DNA of 64,000 nt from Alphaproteobacteria bacterium (GCA_947473475.1 CANJBZ010000005.1:62001-126000), one strand, 5' to 3'. Shown: positions 45,373 to 54,760, numbered from the stretch's first letter. Made by a program: numbers and translations. Notes: a model not told the origin generated them from the letters alone.

Positions 45373-46164
45373 TTACGTGACTGTAATGTCGGTCGATTTT
45401 TGCGCGACCAAAAAGAGCCGCAGAAACCGGTGGATTGTCTTCCCATCCGCGCGCGGACGATAGGCGGTCGACAGCAGACCTTTGTAATGATTGAGAAATT
45501 CTTCTCGTAGCGGTGACGCGAGCGCCGCCGCAAAGGGTCGCAAACTTGTCCCCATCATCCAGTGGAAGACCGCGTCCTCGCCGGCAACAACATGAAAGTA
45601 GCGGGTCTCCCACAGGTCGACCGACTGAGCCTGCCGCGACAGCAAGTCGTAGTAGTTTTCCGGCGCCAACCCGTTCCACCAGTCCCGAACGCCCACGAGA
45701 TGGCCGGACCAGCGAGAATCGGCCGCCGCTTCCCGCACGAGCACTTGGCAGAGTTCGTCGTAATTTCTGGGCACCTGGAAGGCTAAAACCCCGCCTGGAC
45801 GGACGAACGAGAACAGGCGCGGGATCAACCCGTCATGGTCGCCCAGCCATTGCAGGACGGCATTGGAAAAGATGACGTCACAGGGCGCATCGGGCGTCCA
45901 GTTCCGGATATCGCCTTCGACAAAGTCCGCCTTCACCCCGCTGACACGCGCGTCGCGCAGCATTTCGGGTGAGGAGTCGACGCCAGTGATATGTGCATCG
46001 GGCCAGCGCGCTCGCAGCAGGGCCGTGGAATTGCCCGGGCCGCAACCCAGATCGACGACGCGTTGCGGCGACGGCAAATGAATGCGCGCCAGCAGATCTG
46101 CGGCGGGGCGTGTGCGCTCCGCGCAGAAGGCGAGATAGGTTTGCGGGTCCCAAGCCATGTTCAT
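45373..46164 (-). CDS. tam: Trans-aconitate 2-methyltransferase-like protein
   Basis: A 263-residue class I SAM methyltransferase. It opens MAWDPQTYLAF-x-x-ERTRPA, the typical Tam start. VVDLGCGPGNSTALL (motif I), GVDSSPEMLRDAR (motif II), DVIFSNAVLQWL and FVRPGGVLAFQVPRN follow. In E. coli Tam methylates trans-aconitate, an aconitase inhibitor. ATG 46164 is chosen; 46158 is an alternative. It is upstream of the peptide and PqqD-methyltransferase genes on the same strand, with a 130-base gap, so membership in that unit is uncertain. Confidence 0.85.
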   Translation of the reverse strand: MNMAWDPQTYLAFCAERTRPAADLLARIHLPSPQRVVDLGCGPGNSTALLRARWPDAHITGVDSSPEMLRDARVSGVKADFVEGDIRNWTPDAPCDVIFSNAVLQWLGDHDGLIPRLFSFVRPGGVLAFQVPRNYDELCQVLVREAAADSRWSGHLVGVRDWWNGLAPENYYDLLSRQAQSVDLWETRYFHVVAGEDAVFHWMMGTSLRPFAAALASPLREEFLNHYKGLLSTAYRPRADGKTIHRFLRLFLVAQKSTDITVT

Positions 46165-46229
46165 TCTTTGCTGCGATTTCGTCTCAGCTGTGCTCTCATT
46201 TGCGGCATCACCGCAATGGGGGCGCAGCA

Positions 46230-46859
46230 ATGGCCGAATTGGAAATCATCGGACGTCCGATCAGCACTTACGTCTGGGCGGCGCGTATCGCCTGCGAAGA
46301 AAAATGCGTTCCGCATAAACTGGTTGTAGCCGCCGCTCATTCGCCGGAAATCTCAGCCATTCATCCCTTCGGAAAGATGCCCGTGCTGCGTCATGGCGAC
46401 GTCAGGCTTTGCGAGTCGCGCGCCATCTACTTCTACATCGACCATGCCTTTGACGGACCGCCGCTTGCGCCGCGCGACGCAGTGGCGGGCGCGCTGGCCG
46501 AACAATGGATTTCGCTGGTCAACACCAGCATCGATCCGGTTTGCGTGCGTCAGTACCTGCTCGGCTATATTTTTCCCGGCACGCCCGACGGCAGTCCGAA
46601 CCGCCCGCAGATCGAAGGCTCGCTCGCGAGGATGGAGGCGCAGCTCACGATTCTCGACAAGGCGGTTGCGAAAACCGGCTACCTCGTGAATGCGTCGTTC
46701 ACGCTGGCCGACATCAACTTGCTGCCCATTCTCTTCTATCTTGCGCGCATGCCCGAAAGCGGTCCCATGCTGGCGAACAACCCGCATCTTTCAGCCTATC
46801 TGCAACGGCATATCACCCGGCCAAGCGTAACAGCGACCATGCCCAAACTGCCGGCGTAG
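46230..46859 (+). CDS. Glutathione S-transferase family protein
   Basis: A 209-residue cytosolic GST. The thioredoxin-like N-terminal domain has the S/Y region (GRPISTYVWAARIACEEK), HPFGKMPVLRHGD with the cis-Pro, and the ESRAIYFYID glutathione-binding motif. The helical C-terminal domain has the conserved ASFTLADINLLPIL N-capping box. Members conjugate or reduce substrates with glutathione; the substrate is unknown. ATG 46230 follows a GGGGG run. It is divergent from the tam-like gene. Confidence 0.92.
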   Translation: MAELEIIGRPISTYVWAARIACEEKCVPHKLVVAAAHSPEISAIHPFGKMPVLRHGDVRLCESRAIYFYIDHAFDGPPLAPRDAVAGALAEQWISLVNTSIDPVCVRQYLLGYIFPGTPDGSPNRPQIEGSLARMEAQLTILDKAVAKTGYLVNASFTLADINLLPILFYLARMPESGPMLANNPHLSAYLQRHITRPSVTATMPKLPA

Positions 46860-46901
46860 TCTGATCGTTCATAAAATCTTCGCGCTGTCACAAAACCCAT
46901 T

Positions 46902-46934
46902 TCACCATGGCCGCCCTTGAGGCGGCCATGGTGA
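46902..46934. repeat. CACCATGG-type palindrome between GST and histidine kinase genes
   Basis: TCACCATGGCCGCC (46902-46915) pairs perfectly with GGCGGCCATGGTGA (46921-46934). The GST and kinase genes converge here, so the hairpin may end both transcripts although the T tract is weak. A related CACCATGGGCGGCC element follows argB at 55876. Confidence 0.75.
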
Positions 46935-46971
46935 GGGATAGAATTTTCTCTTAACCTACTAACTCCAGCCT

Positions 46972-48453
46972 TCAGACGCCCTTGCGGTCCGGCACGGTCA
47001 GTTTGAACCGCGTTCCGGCTGCGCTGGAAGCAACCAGCGCGAGTTCGCCGCCATGGGCTTGAATCAGCTCACGCGAAATGGCGAGGCCGAGGCCGGAACC
47101 GCCGCTTCGCGTTGTGCCCGAGAACGGAAGAAACAGCCGCTCACGCACATTCGCGGGAATACCTGGGCCGTTGTCGGCAATCTCGATGACAACCGTGTCG
47201 AACTTGCGCCACGCCTCCACAAGAATACCCTTCTTGCTCTTCCCATCCGCAGGCATCGCTTCAAGCGCCTGCCGCGCGTTGCTGAGCAGATTAAGCAGCA
47301 CGCGAAAGAGCTGCTCGGAATCGGCGTCGATTTCCAGCTCTTGCGGAATGCGCTTCTCCAGCGCGATTTCTCCTTCCTCGGGAAGCGCCGATGATGCGAC
47401 TTCGTCCATCAAGGGTCCCAGCAGAAGCCGCATGCGTTGCGGCTTGCGCTCCTCGGCGCGGCCATAACGAAGCGTGTTGGTTGCGAGATTGATGGCGCGA
47501 TCCAAAGCAGCCACCAATCGCGGCGCCACGCGCCTAACGACGGGATCGTGGCTTGCGACGAGACGGTCCGATGCGATCTGGGCGCTGGACAGAATGTTGC
47601 GCAGGTCGTGCTGTATCTTTGCGACCGCAAGACCCAACGTGGCGAGCCGCGTCTTCTGCTGCAGGAAGCCATAAAGCTCGTGCTGCAGCGTCGACAATTC
47701 CCGTTCGGCCGTGCCGATTTCATCACGCCGCGTCGAGGGCGTGAGAATACGCGCCGGGTCTTCGGGATTGTTGCGAAAGTTGATCATGGCGGCGGTGATG
47801 CGCTGCATCGGCCGCACCAGGATCAGATACAGACTGACGAAAACCAGAAGCGACGTCAGCGCCGAAACAAAAATGGAAAGCGCCAGGACACGCGTCGAGA
47901 ACACAAACAGCGCGGCGCGAATGGGTTCTTCATTAGCGACCACAACGATGCTGGCGCCCTGACCGATACCGGTCTGGGCGGTGATGCTGATCGTGCGGCG
48001 CGGCGCGGCGAACATTGCGCCGATCACATCCTCAATTTGTTCGATCAGGTCGGTTTCGCCGCCATCATATTCGGCCTGGATGTCCGGCGGCTGAGGCCCC
48101 ACTAGAAACAGTTCGTGCTGGCCCCCACCACGCAAAATCACCGCTTCGACACCCGCGCGATCGAGCAGCTGCTTGCGCAAGTTTGCCGACAATTGTTGTC
48201 CCGGCGCCTCTGTGAACGGGAGGATGACGAGCTGCGCCGAGTTGATCCGGTCTTGCAGCAACTGATGATGGTAGCGGGCGACCGAAGGAAAATAGATCAG
48301 CGCCACGCTCAGCATGACGAACAGAATGGTCAGCAGAAGGAGCCGGCCGGACAGGCTGTACATCGCCAGCCGCCACCCCGTTCTGGGCCTTTCCAGTTCC
48401 TTCAACATTCCGTCAGGTAACACCAGATTCCGGGCAAAATCATGCCGCTTCAT
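46972..48453 (-). CDS. Orphan sensor histidine kinase
   Basis: A 493-residue membrane kinase. TM helices at about 36-55 and 185-212 flank a periplasmic sensor of about 130 residues. A HAMP linker (LVRPMQRITAAMINF) is followed by the H-box KIQHDLRNILSS with H282 (an HDLRN-type box, as in NtrB-like kinases), the N-box LLSNARQAL, and G-boxes DNGPGIPANVRERLFLPF and GSGLGLAISREL. No response regulator gene is adjacent. A good start is M1 or M16; I keep the longer form. The signal sensed is unknown. Confidence 0.9.
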   Translation of the reverse strand: MKRHDFARNLVLPDGMLKELERPRTGWRLAMYSLSGRLLLLTILFVMLSVALIYFPSVARYHHQLLQDRINSAQLVILPFTEAPGQQLSANLRKQLLDRAGVEAVILRGGGQHELFLVGPQPPDIQAEYDGGETDLIEQIEDVIGAMFAAPRRTISITAQTGIGQGASIVVVANEEPIRAALFVFSTRVLALSIFVSALTSLLVFVSLYLILVRPMQRITAAMINFRNNPEDPARILTPSTRRDEIGTAERELSTLQHELYGFLQQKTRLATLGLAVAKIQHDLRNILSSAQIASDRLVASHDPVVRRVAPRLVAALDRAINLATNTLRYGRAEERKPQRMRLLLGPLMDEVASSALPEEGEIALEKRIPQELEIDADSEQLFRVLLNLLSNARQALEAMPADGKSKKGILVEAWRKFDTVVIEIADNGPGIPANVRERLFLPFSGTTRSGGSGLGLAISRELIQAHGGELALVASSAAGTRFKLTVPDRKGV

Positions 48454-48676
48454 AAAAATATGGTGCCTCAGCGGGCCGGAGCCATCCCCGCCCTCCGGCG
48501 TTGGGGAGGGGGTGTCCGGGCCGGACGAATATCCGCCAGAAGTAGGACAAATGACCGATAGGGCGGCACCTCGCGCATTTTTGCACAGCGAGGCCCGAGC
48601 CTCACGCTCCCGTGATTACCGCAAAGCCCCCCGAGTTGCGGTAAAAAAGCACGCACACATTTTACGGGGAACACCC

Positions 48677-49912
48677 ATGTCCAGAACCGCGCTCCTCGGC
48701 GCTGTCGCCTGCCTCGGCCTGATCCTGCCCGCTTTGGCGCAAAATGCCGCCGACCCTGATCTGAACAAGCTTCCTCAAGGGCCGGAGCGGGAGATCATGC
48801 AGCGCGCCTGCACCGTCTGCCACACGCTGGAGCGCGTGGTGACGGCCGACCATGACGCCCAGGAATGGAACCATGTCGTCGATGGGATGACAAACGTCGG
48901 CGCCCCGGTTACGCCGGAAGAGAAAGCACAACTGAAGAAATTCCTGGCCAAAATCCCGGCGCATAAAGAGCCGGTGCTGAAGATGGTTTCCGGCCCGGCG
49001 AAGGTTGAGGTCAAGGAATGGGACCTGCCGACCGCCGGCACGCGCCCGCACGACCCGCTGGCCATGACGGACGGCACGATGTGGTACACCGGTCATCGCA
49101 GCAGCCTCCTCGGCCATCTCGACCCGAAGACCGGCAAAATCACGGAATACAAGACCAAGACGCCGATCTCGGGCCCGCACGGCCTGGCCGCCGATAAAGA
49201 CGGCAACGTCTGGTACACGGGTAATTTCAAAGGCTACATCGGCAAACTCGACGTCAAAACCGGCCAGTTCACCGAATATAAGATGCCGGACCCCAAGGCG
49301 CGCGACCCGCACACGCCGATGTTCGACAAGCAAGGCCGCCTCTGGTTCACCGTGCAGGGCTCCAACATGGTCGGCCGGCTCGACCCGAAGACGAGTGAAA
49401 TCAAGCTCGTCACCGTGAAGACGCCGAAGGCGCTGCCTTACGGCACGGTCTTCGACACCAAGGGGACGCTCTGGATCGACCTGTTCGGCACGAACAAGCT
49501 CGCCAGCCTCGACGAGAACATGAACATTACCGAGTATCCATTGCCGGAAGGGGCGCGTCCGCGCCGTATCGCGATCGATGCCAATGACGTCATCTGGTAC
49601 ACGGATTTCGACTGCGGCTATCTCGGGAAATTCGACACCAAGACCGGCAAGCTGGTGAAGGAGTATCTTTCGCCCAGCGGCGCGAAGTCTGAGCCCTATG
49701 GCATCACCGTCATCGACGGGATCGTCTGGTATTCGGAAAGCCATTCCCATCCGAATGGGCTGGTACGCTTCGATCCGAAAGCCGAAAGCTTCCAGACCTT
49801 TGTGATCCCCAATGGCGGCGTGGTGCGCAACATGATGCCCACAGCTGACAAGAAGGGCATCGTCATGGCCGAGAGCGGAGAGAACAAAGTCGCGATTGCT
49901 TACATTCAGTAA
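48677..49912 (+). CDS. Secreted cytochrome c / Vgb-like beta-propeller protein, copy 1
   Basis: A 411-residue periplasmic protein. The signal peptide ends near residue 22 (LPALAQ). A small haem domain with C45-x-x-C48-H49 (ACTVCH) covers about 25-95. The rest (about 110-411) is a propeller of virginiamycin-B-lyase type, with repeated NVWYTGNFKGYIGKLD, DPKTGK and IDANDVIWYTD units. Vgb lyase opens a streptogramin ring, but fusion to a cytochrome suggests a redox or binding role instead. A near-identical-length paralogue follows. The upstream 223 bases hold the divergent kinase promoter and no gene. Confidence 0.88.
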   Translation: MSRTALLGAVACLGLILPALAQNAADPDLNKLPQGPEREIMQRACTVCHTLERVVTADHDAQEWNHVVDGMTNVGAPVTPEEKAQLKKFLAKIPAHKEPVLKMVSGPAKVEVKEWDLPTAGTRPHDPLAMTDGTMWYTGHRSSLLGHLDPKTGKITEYKTKTPISGPHGLAADKDGNVWYTGNFKGYIGKLDVKTGQFTEYKMPDPKARDPHTPMFDKQGRLWFTVQGSNMVGRLDPKTSEIKLVTVKTPKALPYGTVFDTKGTLWIDLFGTNKLASLDENMNITEYPLPEGARPRRIAIDANDVIWYTDFDCGYLGKFDTKTGKLVKEYLSPSGAKSEPYGITVIDGIVWYSESHSHPNGLVRFDPKAESFQTFVIPNGGVVRNMMPTADKKGIVMAESGENKVAIAYIQ

Positions 49913-49952
49913 AGTTTAGCGGCCAGTTTCGGTCGAATCGTGCGAGCGTTGG

Positions 49953-49992
49953 GCTGAGATGCGCGGAAACCCGTGCGTCTCAGCTTAACTTT
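49953..49992 (+). terminator. Terminator between the two cytochrome c/propeller genes
   Basis: GCTGAGATGCGCGG (49953-49966) pairs with CCGTGCGTCTCAGC (49971-49984) with two wobble pairs. TTAACTTTT follows. It implies separate or reduced transcription of the second copy. Confidence 0.78.
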
Positions 49993-50073
49993 TCTCTGCC
50001 GTATTGGCAGGCAGGGACGCTTCCTCTAAATTCCGCGCGGCTTTGGCCGGAAACGCTTCCCAAAGGGGACCCC

Positions 50074-51309
50074 ATGACGAAATTGATATTCGCTGCCGCC
50101 ATTGCGGCCGCCGCCGTGCTGCCCGCCGCGGCACAGACCAACGATCCTGACGTCGGCAAGCTTCCGGCAGGCCCGATGAAGGCCGTTGTCGAGCAGAACT
50201 GCACGACGTGCCATGAACTGGGCCGCATCGTGTACGGCAACTACAACGCCGCTGAATGGGCCAACAATGTTCACATGATGATGAATGCGGGCGCCTCTCT
50301 CACGCCCGACCAAGTGCAGCCCATGATCGATTATCTGGTCAAAAGTTTCCCGGAAAAGCCCGGCAACCCGTTCAAGGCTGTTGCCGGCCCGGTGAAGGTC
50401 AGCATCAAGGAATGGGAACTGCCGGTTCCGGGTTCGCGTCCGCACGATCCGCTGGCCGCGCCCGATGGCACCATGTTCTACACCGCCCACATGGGCAGCT
50501 ATATCGGCCATCTCGACCCGAAGACCGGCAAGTTCGACGTCTTCAAGACCAAGACCCCCATTTCCGGCCCCCATGGCCTGACCATGGATAAGGAAGGGAA
50601 CGTTTGGTACACGGGCAACTTCAAAGGTTATATCGGCAAGCTGAACCCGAAGACCGGCCAGTTCACCGAATATAAGACCGGCGCTGCCCGCGACCCGCAC
50701 ACCCCGCTTTTCGACAAGAACGGCATCCTCTGGTTCACCAGCCAGAACAGCAACATGGTGGGCCGTCTCGATCCGAAGACCGGCGACGTGAAGCTGGCCG
50801 TTGTTCCGACCGAAAAGGCGGCCCCCTACGGCATGGTGTTCGATTCCAAGGGCAAGCTCTGGTTCAGCGAATGGCAGAAGCCGAAGCTGGCCTGGATCGA
50901 CGAAAAAACCATGGAAATCCATGAAGTTAACCTGCCGAACACCGCCACGCGCCCGCGCCGCATCGCCATCGACGCCAACGACGTGATCTGGATTTCGGAT
51001 TACTCGCGCGGCTATCTGGGCATGTACGACACCAAGAACGGCGCGACCAAGGAATGGGCCTCGCCGGGCGGTCCGAAGTCCCAGCCCTATGGCATCACCA
51101 CGCTGAACGGCATCGTCTGGTACGACGAAGGCAACACCAAGCCGAACGGCCTTGTCCGCTTCGATCCCAAATCCGAGAAGTTCCAGACCTTCCCGGTCCT
51201 GCCTTCCGGCGGCGGCGTCGTGCGCAACATGATGCCCACGGCCGACGGTAAAGGCCTTGTTATGGCGGAAAGCGGCGTCAACCACGTCGCCATCGCCACC
51301 ATTCAGTAA
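50074..51309 (+). CDS. Secreted cytochrome c / Vgb-like beta-propeller protein, copy 2
   Basis: A 411-residue paralogue of the preceding gene with the same architecture. Signal peptide to about 20 (LPAAAQ), haem site C43-T-T-C46-H47, and a Vgb-like propeller with GPHGLTMDKEGNVWYTGNF, PRRIAIDANDVIWISD and the shared end GGGVVRNMMPTADGKG. Both copies end VAIAxIQ. The strong similarity and adjacency show tandem duplication. Divergence lies mostly in the cytochrome domain and single propeller loops. The role is unknown. Confidence 0.88.
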   Translation: MTKLIFAAAIAAAAVLPAAAQTNDPDVGKLPAGPMKAVVEQNCTTCHELGRIVYGNYNAAEWANNVHMMMNAGASLTPDQVQPMIDYLVKSFPEKPGNPFKAVAGPVKVSIKEWELPVPGSRPHDPLAAPDGTMFYTAHMGSYIGHLDPKTGKFDVFKTKTPISGPHGLTMDKEGNVWYTGNFKGYIGKLNPKTGQFTEYKTGAARDPHTPLFDKNGILWFTSQNSNMVGRLDPKTGDVKLAVVPTEKAAPYGMVFDSKGKLWFSEWQKPKLAWIDEKTMEIHEVNLPNTATRPRRIAIDANDVIWISDYSRGYLGMYDTKNGATKEWASPGGPKSQPYGITTLNGIVWYDEGNTKPNGLVRFDPKSEKFQTFPVLPSGGGVVRNMMPTADGKGLVMAESGVNHVAIATIQ

Positions 51310-51319
51310 TGCCTCGTGT

Positions 51320-51355
51320 AACCGGAAGCGGTGGGTGTACCCGCCGCTTCCGGTT
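51320..51355. terminator. Long hairpin before rpmH
   Basis: AACCGGAAGCGGTGGG (51320-51335) pairs with CCCGCCGCTTCCGGTT (51340-51355), 16 pairs with one wobble and a TGTA loop. It ends the second propeller gene although no T tract follows. Its last two bases are also the first two of the rpmH -35 box. Confidence 0.72.
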
Positions 51356-51382
51356 GACACCGCCAGTCCAGCCGCTTAGAAG
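51354..51382 (+). promoter_or_regulatory. rpmH promoter
   Basis: A perfect -35 TTGACA (51354-51359) and a -10 TAGAAG (51377-51382) are separated by 17 bases. Transcription would start about 40 bases before the rpmH GTG. Confidence 0.72.
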
Positions 51383-51429
51383 CACGGCTCTTTTGTCGAT
51401 AAACCGGCCTTTTTGCGGAGATCCCCGTC

Positions 51430-51564
51430 GTGAAGCGCACCTATCAGCCGAGCAAAATCGTCCGCAAGCGCCGGCATGGCTTCCGGCATCGCATGGCCAC
51501 CAAAAAGGGCCGCCAAGTGATTTCGCGCCGCCGCGCCCAAGGCCGCAAGCGGCTTTCGGCCTGA
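51430..51564 (+). CDS. rpmH: 50S ribosomal protein L34
   Basis: A 44-residue very basic protein, [19 protein letters not shown] to GRKRLSA, a perfect L34. It starts with GTG 51430 and ends TGA 51562-51564. L34 is a late-assembled protein of the large subunit. It heads the conserved rpmH-rnpA-yidD-yidC-engB order. A good promoter lies just upstream. Confidence 0.97.
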   Translation: MKRTYQPSKIVRKRRHGFRHRMATKKGRQVISRRRAQGRKRLSA

Positions 51565-51578
51565 TCACCGACGCCTCT

Positions 51579-52028
51579 GTGCCGCCACTGCCAGCGGCGC
51601 CCGCCAAGCTGACACTCGAACACATGAAAACCCGCGCCGATTTCCTGCGGGCGCAGAAGGGCCGCCGCCAATCCCAGGCTGCGCTCGGGCTCGAACTTTG
51701 CGGATCGCCTGTGCCGAAGCTTGGCGCGCTGCGCGTGGGGTTCACCGCCAGCCGCAAAGTGGGCGGCGCCGTCCAGCGCAACCGGGCCAAGCGGCGCCTG
51801 CGCGCGGCAGCGGCAGCCACCCTTCCTCTTTTAGGCCGCGAAGGGCATGACTATGTTCTGGTCGCCCGAACCGCGACCCTGTTGCGTCCCTTTGCCCTAC
51901 TCACCCAGGATATGGAGAAAGCGATCAACGCTGCCCATGCCGCTCTTGACCGGGCCGCTCTTAACCGTGATGGGGCGCGTAACGCCGCGGCAAGGGCCGA
52001 AGGCGAAAGAGGGCCGCGCGATGCTTAA
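51579..52028 (+). CDS. rnpA: Ribonuclease P protein component RnpA
   Basis: The protein subunit of RNase P, which with the RNA subunit removes 5' leaders from pre-tRNA. From GTG 51579 it has 149 residues. Signatures are [41 protein letters not shown] (the RNR motif) and [16 protein letters not shown] 51624 is an alternative start, but it would cut the first aligned residues ([10 protein letters not shown]), so I prefer the GTG 15 bases after rpmH. The C-terminus is longer than usual and Ala/Arg-rich. It overlaps yidD by 8 bases. Confidence 0.9.
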   Translation: MPPLPAAPAKLTLEHMKTRADFLRAQKGRRQSQAALGLELCGSPVPKLGALRVGFTASRKVGGAVQRNRAKRRLRAAAAATLPLLGREGHDYVLVARTATLLRPFALLTQDMEKAINAAHAALDRAALNRDGARNAAARAEGERGPRDA

Positions 52029-52296
52029 GACATTGCAGCGTCTGCCGCGCCGCCTGGCCATCGCGATGTTGGGCGCACCGATCCACGCCTACCGCTACGC
52101 GCTCTCTCCGTTTTTACCGCCCGCCTGCCGCTTTAGCCCGTCCTGTTCCGCTTACGCGCTTGAAGCCTTGACCCTTTACGGGCCATTGAAGGGCAGCTGG
52201 CTTGCAGCGAAGCGGCTTGCACGCTGCCATCCCATCAAATGGCTGGGTAGCGGTTCGGGTTACGACCCCGTTCCGCACCAAAGCCATAAGCACTGA
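52021..52296 (+). CDS. yidD: Membrane protein insertion efficiency factor YidD
   Basis: A 91-residue protein of the YidD family. It has an amphipathic N-terminal helix and the diagnostic Cys-rich core [16 protein letters not shown], then [15 protein letters not shown] and a short GYDPVP tail. YidD sits at the inner membrane and aids YidC-dependent insertion. ATG 52021 overlaps the rnpA end. A longer upstream frame is the shadow of rnpA. Confidence 0.95.
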   Translation: MLKTLQRLPRRLAIAMLGAPIHAYRYALSPFLPPACRFSPSCSAYALEALTLYGPLKGSWLAAKRLARCHPIKWLGSGSGYDPVPHQSHKH

Positions 52297-52311
52297 CCGA
52301 CCGGAGACAGC

Positions 52312-54108
52312 ATGTCCGAACAGCGCAACCTGATTCTTGCCATCGTGCTGTCCATGGCCGTGGTCTTCGGCTGGCAATATTTCGTGGGCCCACAGAAGCC
52401 GACGCCCGAACAGCTTAAGCAGCAGGAAATTGCCCAGCAGCAGAAAGCCAATCCCTCGGCGCAACCCGGTGCGGGAGCAGTGCCGCAAGCGGGGCAAAAA
52501 CTGGTGCGCGATGCCGCGCTGAAAGCGGCATCGGAACGCGCTTCGATCGACACACCGACCCTCGCCGGGTCGATCAATCTGACCGGCGGCCGTTTCGACG
52601 ATTTGCGGCTGAAGCACTACCACGTGACACCCGACCCTAAGAGCCCTGAGATCGAGCTGCTGTCCCCGCTGCAAGCCGAGCATCCCTATTTCGCCGAGTT
52701 CGGCTGGATCGCCGATGCGGGCGCGCAGCAAAAAGGCGCGGATGCGAACACCCAATGGCGCTTGGTGCAGGGCGACCAGCTCGCCCCCGGCAAGGACGTC
52801 GAGCTGGCTTACGACAACGGTCAAGGCCTCGCGTTCACGCGGCGCATTTCGGTCGACCAGAACTACATGTTCACGGTCACCGATTCCGTGGACAACCACT
52901 CGGCCCAGCCGGTCACGATGTATCCGTATGGGTTGGTCTCACGTCACAATCTGCCGCCGGAGCAGCGCTATTGGGTTGTGCATGAAGGCTTTATCGGCGT
53001 ACTCGGCGGCACGCTGAAGGATCCGACCTATGACGATCTTGGCAAGACCAACGAGACGCAGCGTTTTGACAGCATGGGCGGCTGGGTCGGCATCACCGAC
53101 AAATATTGGATGGCCGCCGTCGCGCCACCGCAGTCGGAACAACTGACCGCAACCTACAAGGCCTATGACGCAAACGGTGTGAAGGCCTATCAGTCCGACT
53201 TCACCATGAAGCCGAAGACCATCGCACCGAACGGTTCGCAGACCGTCGTGCATCATCTTTTTGCCGGCGCCAAGGTCGTGGACCTCGTCAACGATTATTC
53301 GCGCACGCTCGGCATCCAGCGTTTCGATATGGCGGTGGATTGGGGCTGGTTCTCGTTCATCACCAAGCCGATGTTTATGGCGATCGACTTTCTCTATCGC
53401 TATGTCGGAAATTTCGGCATCGCCATCCTGATCTTCACCGTCTTCGTGAAGGCGCTGTTCTTCCCGCTCGCGAACACTTCGTATCGCTCGATGAGCAAGA
53501 TGAAGAAGCTGCAGCCTGAAATGGAACGGCTGCGCGCCCGCTTCAAGGACGACAAGGCCAAGCAGCAGCAGGAGATGATGGCCCTTTACGCCAAGGAGAA
53601 GGTCAATCCTCTGGCGGGCTGCCTGCCGATGCTGATCCAGATCCCGGTGTTTTTCTCGCTGTATAAGGTTCTGCTCGTCACCATCGACATGCGGCACGCG
53701 CCCTTCTTCGGCTGGGTAAAGGACCTTTCCGCGCCAGACCCGACCTCGATTTTCAATCTGTTCGGGCTCATTCCGTTCACGCCTCCGTCGTACCTGATGC
53801 TCGGCGTCTTCCCCATCGTCATGGGCGCCACGATGTGGGTTCAGACCAATCTGAATCCGCCGCCGGCCGACCCCGCGCAGCAGAAGATTTTCGCCTTCAT
53901 GCCGCTCATCTTTACCTACATGATGGCCAACTTCCCGGTTGGGCTGGTGATCTATTGGAGCTGGAACAACTTCCTTTCGATCATCCAACAGGTCGTCATC
54001 ATGCGCTCCACCGGCACGCCGGTCGATTTCCTGGACCGCTTGAGCGGCATGGGCGCGCGATTGAGGCGCGGCGCAGCACCGGAAAAGCCGGCCGGACCGC
54101 CGGATTGA
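52312..54108 (+). CDS. yidC: Membrane protein insertase YidC
   Basis: A 598-residue inner-membrane insertase. TM1 (about 5-20: LILAIVLSMAVVFGWQYF), a large periplasmic beta domain (about 60-340), then five TM helices from about residue 360. The conserved core includes NFGIAILIFTVFVKALFFPL, a cytoplasmic hairpin with MSKMKKLQPEMERL, and MLIQIPVFFSLYKVLL. It inserts membrane proteins alone or with SecYEG. Length matches alphaproteobacterial members. It lies between yidD and engB. Confidence 0.97.
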   Translation: MSEQRNLILAIVLSMAVVFGWQYFVGPQKPTPEQLKQQEIAQQQKANPSAQPGAGAVPQAGQKLVRDAALKAASERASIDTPTLAGSINLTGGRFDDLRLKHYHVTPDPKSPEIELLSPLQAEHPYFAEFGWIADAGAQQKGADANTQWRLVQGDQLAPGKDVELAYDNGQGLAFTRRISVDQNYMFTVTDSVDNHSAQPVTMYPYGLVSRHNLPPEQRYWVVHEGFIGVLGGTLKDPTYDDLGKTNETQRFDSMGGWVGITDKYWMAAVAPPQSEQLTATYKAYDANGVKAYQSDFTMKPKTIAPNGSQTVVHHLFAGAKVVDLVNDYSRTLGIQRFDMAVDWGWFSFITKPMFMAIDFLYRYVGNFGIAILIFTVFVKALFFPLANTSYRSMSKMKKLQPEMERLRARFKDDKAKQQQEMMALYAKEKVNPLAGCLPMLIQIPVFFSLYKVLLVTIDMRHAPFFGWVKDLSAPDPTSIFNLFGLIPFTPPSYLMLGVFPIVMGATMWVQTNLNPPPADPAQQKIFAFMPLIFTYMMANFPVGLVIYWSWNNFLSIIQQVVIMRSTGTPVDFLDRLSGMGARLRRGAAPEKPAGPPD

Positions 54109-54109
54109 C

Positions 54110-54760
54110 ATGGAAGACCTGAACGCGCGCCGGGCGCGCACCGAAGCTTTAGAAACGGGCCGTATGCTGTTCGCGCAGGAATGCGTGTTCGAGCGTGGCG
54201 CTGCCGACCTGTCCGGCATACCCCCAACCCGGATTCCGGAGGTGGCCTTTGTCGGCCGCTCCAATGTCGGCAAGTCGAGTCTGGTCAATGCGCTCACCGG
54301 CCGCAAAACGCTGGCGCGCGTGTCCAACACGCCGGGCCGCACCCGCGAGATCAACTTCTTCCGCCTGGGCGGGCGGCTGATGCTCGCCGACCTGCCCGGC
54401 TATGGCTATGCGAAGGTGTCCAAGGCCGAGTCCGACAAGTGGACGGAGCTGATCTTTGCCTATCTGTGCGGGCGGCCGAGCCTGCGCCGCGTCGTGTTTC
54501 TGATCGACTCGCGCCGGGCGCCCCTGCCCCACGATGTGCTGGTCATGGATATGCTCGACCGCGCGGCTGTCTCGTATCAGCTTGTCCTGACCAAGACCGA
54601 CAAGCTTAGCCCCGGCGAGCTTACGGCGATCGCGGCGGAAACCAAGCGCGAGGCCGACCGCCACACCGCGGCGTACCCTGAGCTGCTCGCCACCTCGGCC
54701 GAGAAAGGCACGGGGATCGCGGATTTGCGCGCCAGCCTTGCGGCGCTGGCGCTCCATTAA
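54110..54760 (+). CDS. engB: Ribosome biogenesis GTPase EngB (YsxC/YihA)
   Basis: A 216-residue GTPase needed for large-subunit maturation and cell cycle progression. G1 GRSNVGKSS (about 49-57), G2 TPGRTREINFF, G3 DLPGYGYAKVS, G4 TKTDKL and G5 TSAEKGTG are visible. The start ATG 54110 is one base after the yidC stop. A GC hairpin (GGCGCGGAG/CTCCGCGCC, 54793-54818) follows without a T tract and may terminate the rpmH-engB transcript. Confidence 0.96.
   Translation: MEDLNARRARTEALETGRMLFAQECVFERGAADLSGIPPTRIPEVAFVGRSNVGKSSLVNALTGRKTLARVSNTPGRTREINFFRLGGRLMLADLPGYGYAKVSKAESDKWTELIFAYLCGRPSLRRVVFLIDSRRAPLPHDVLVMDMLDRAAVSYQLVLTKTDKLSPGELTAIAAETKREADRHTAAYPELLATSAEKGTGIADLRASLAALALH

Noticed and set aside
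38157-46859. A classical biosynthetic island with integrase or transposase
   Set aside because: No integrase, transposase or flanking repeats are seen, and base composition looks like the surroundings.
48677-49912. Streptogramin (virginiamycin B) resistance gene
   Set aside because: Propeller similarity alone does not show lyase activity, and the fused cytochrome c domain and tandem paralogue argue for another role.
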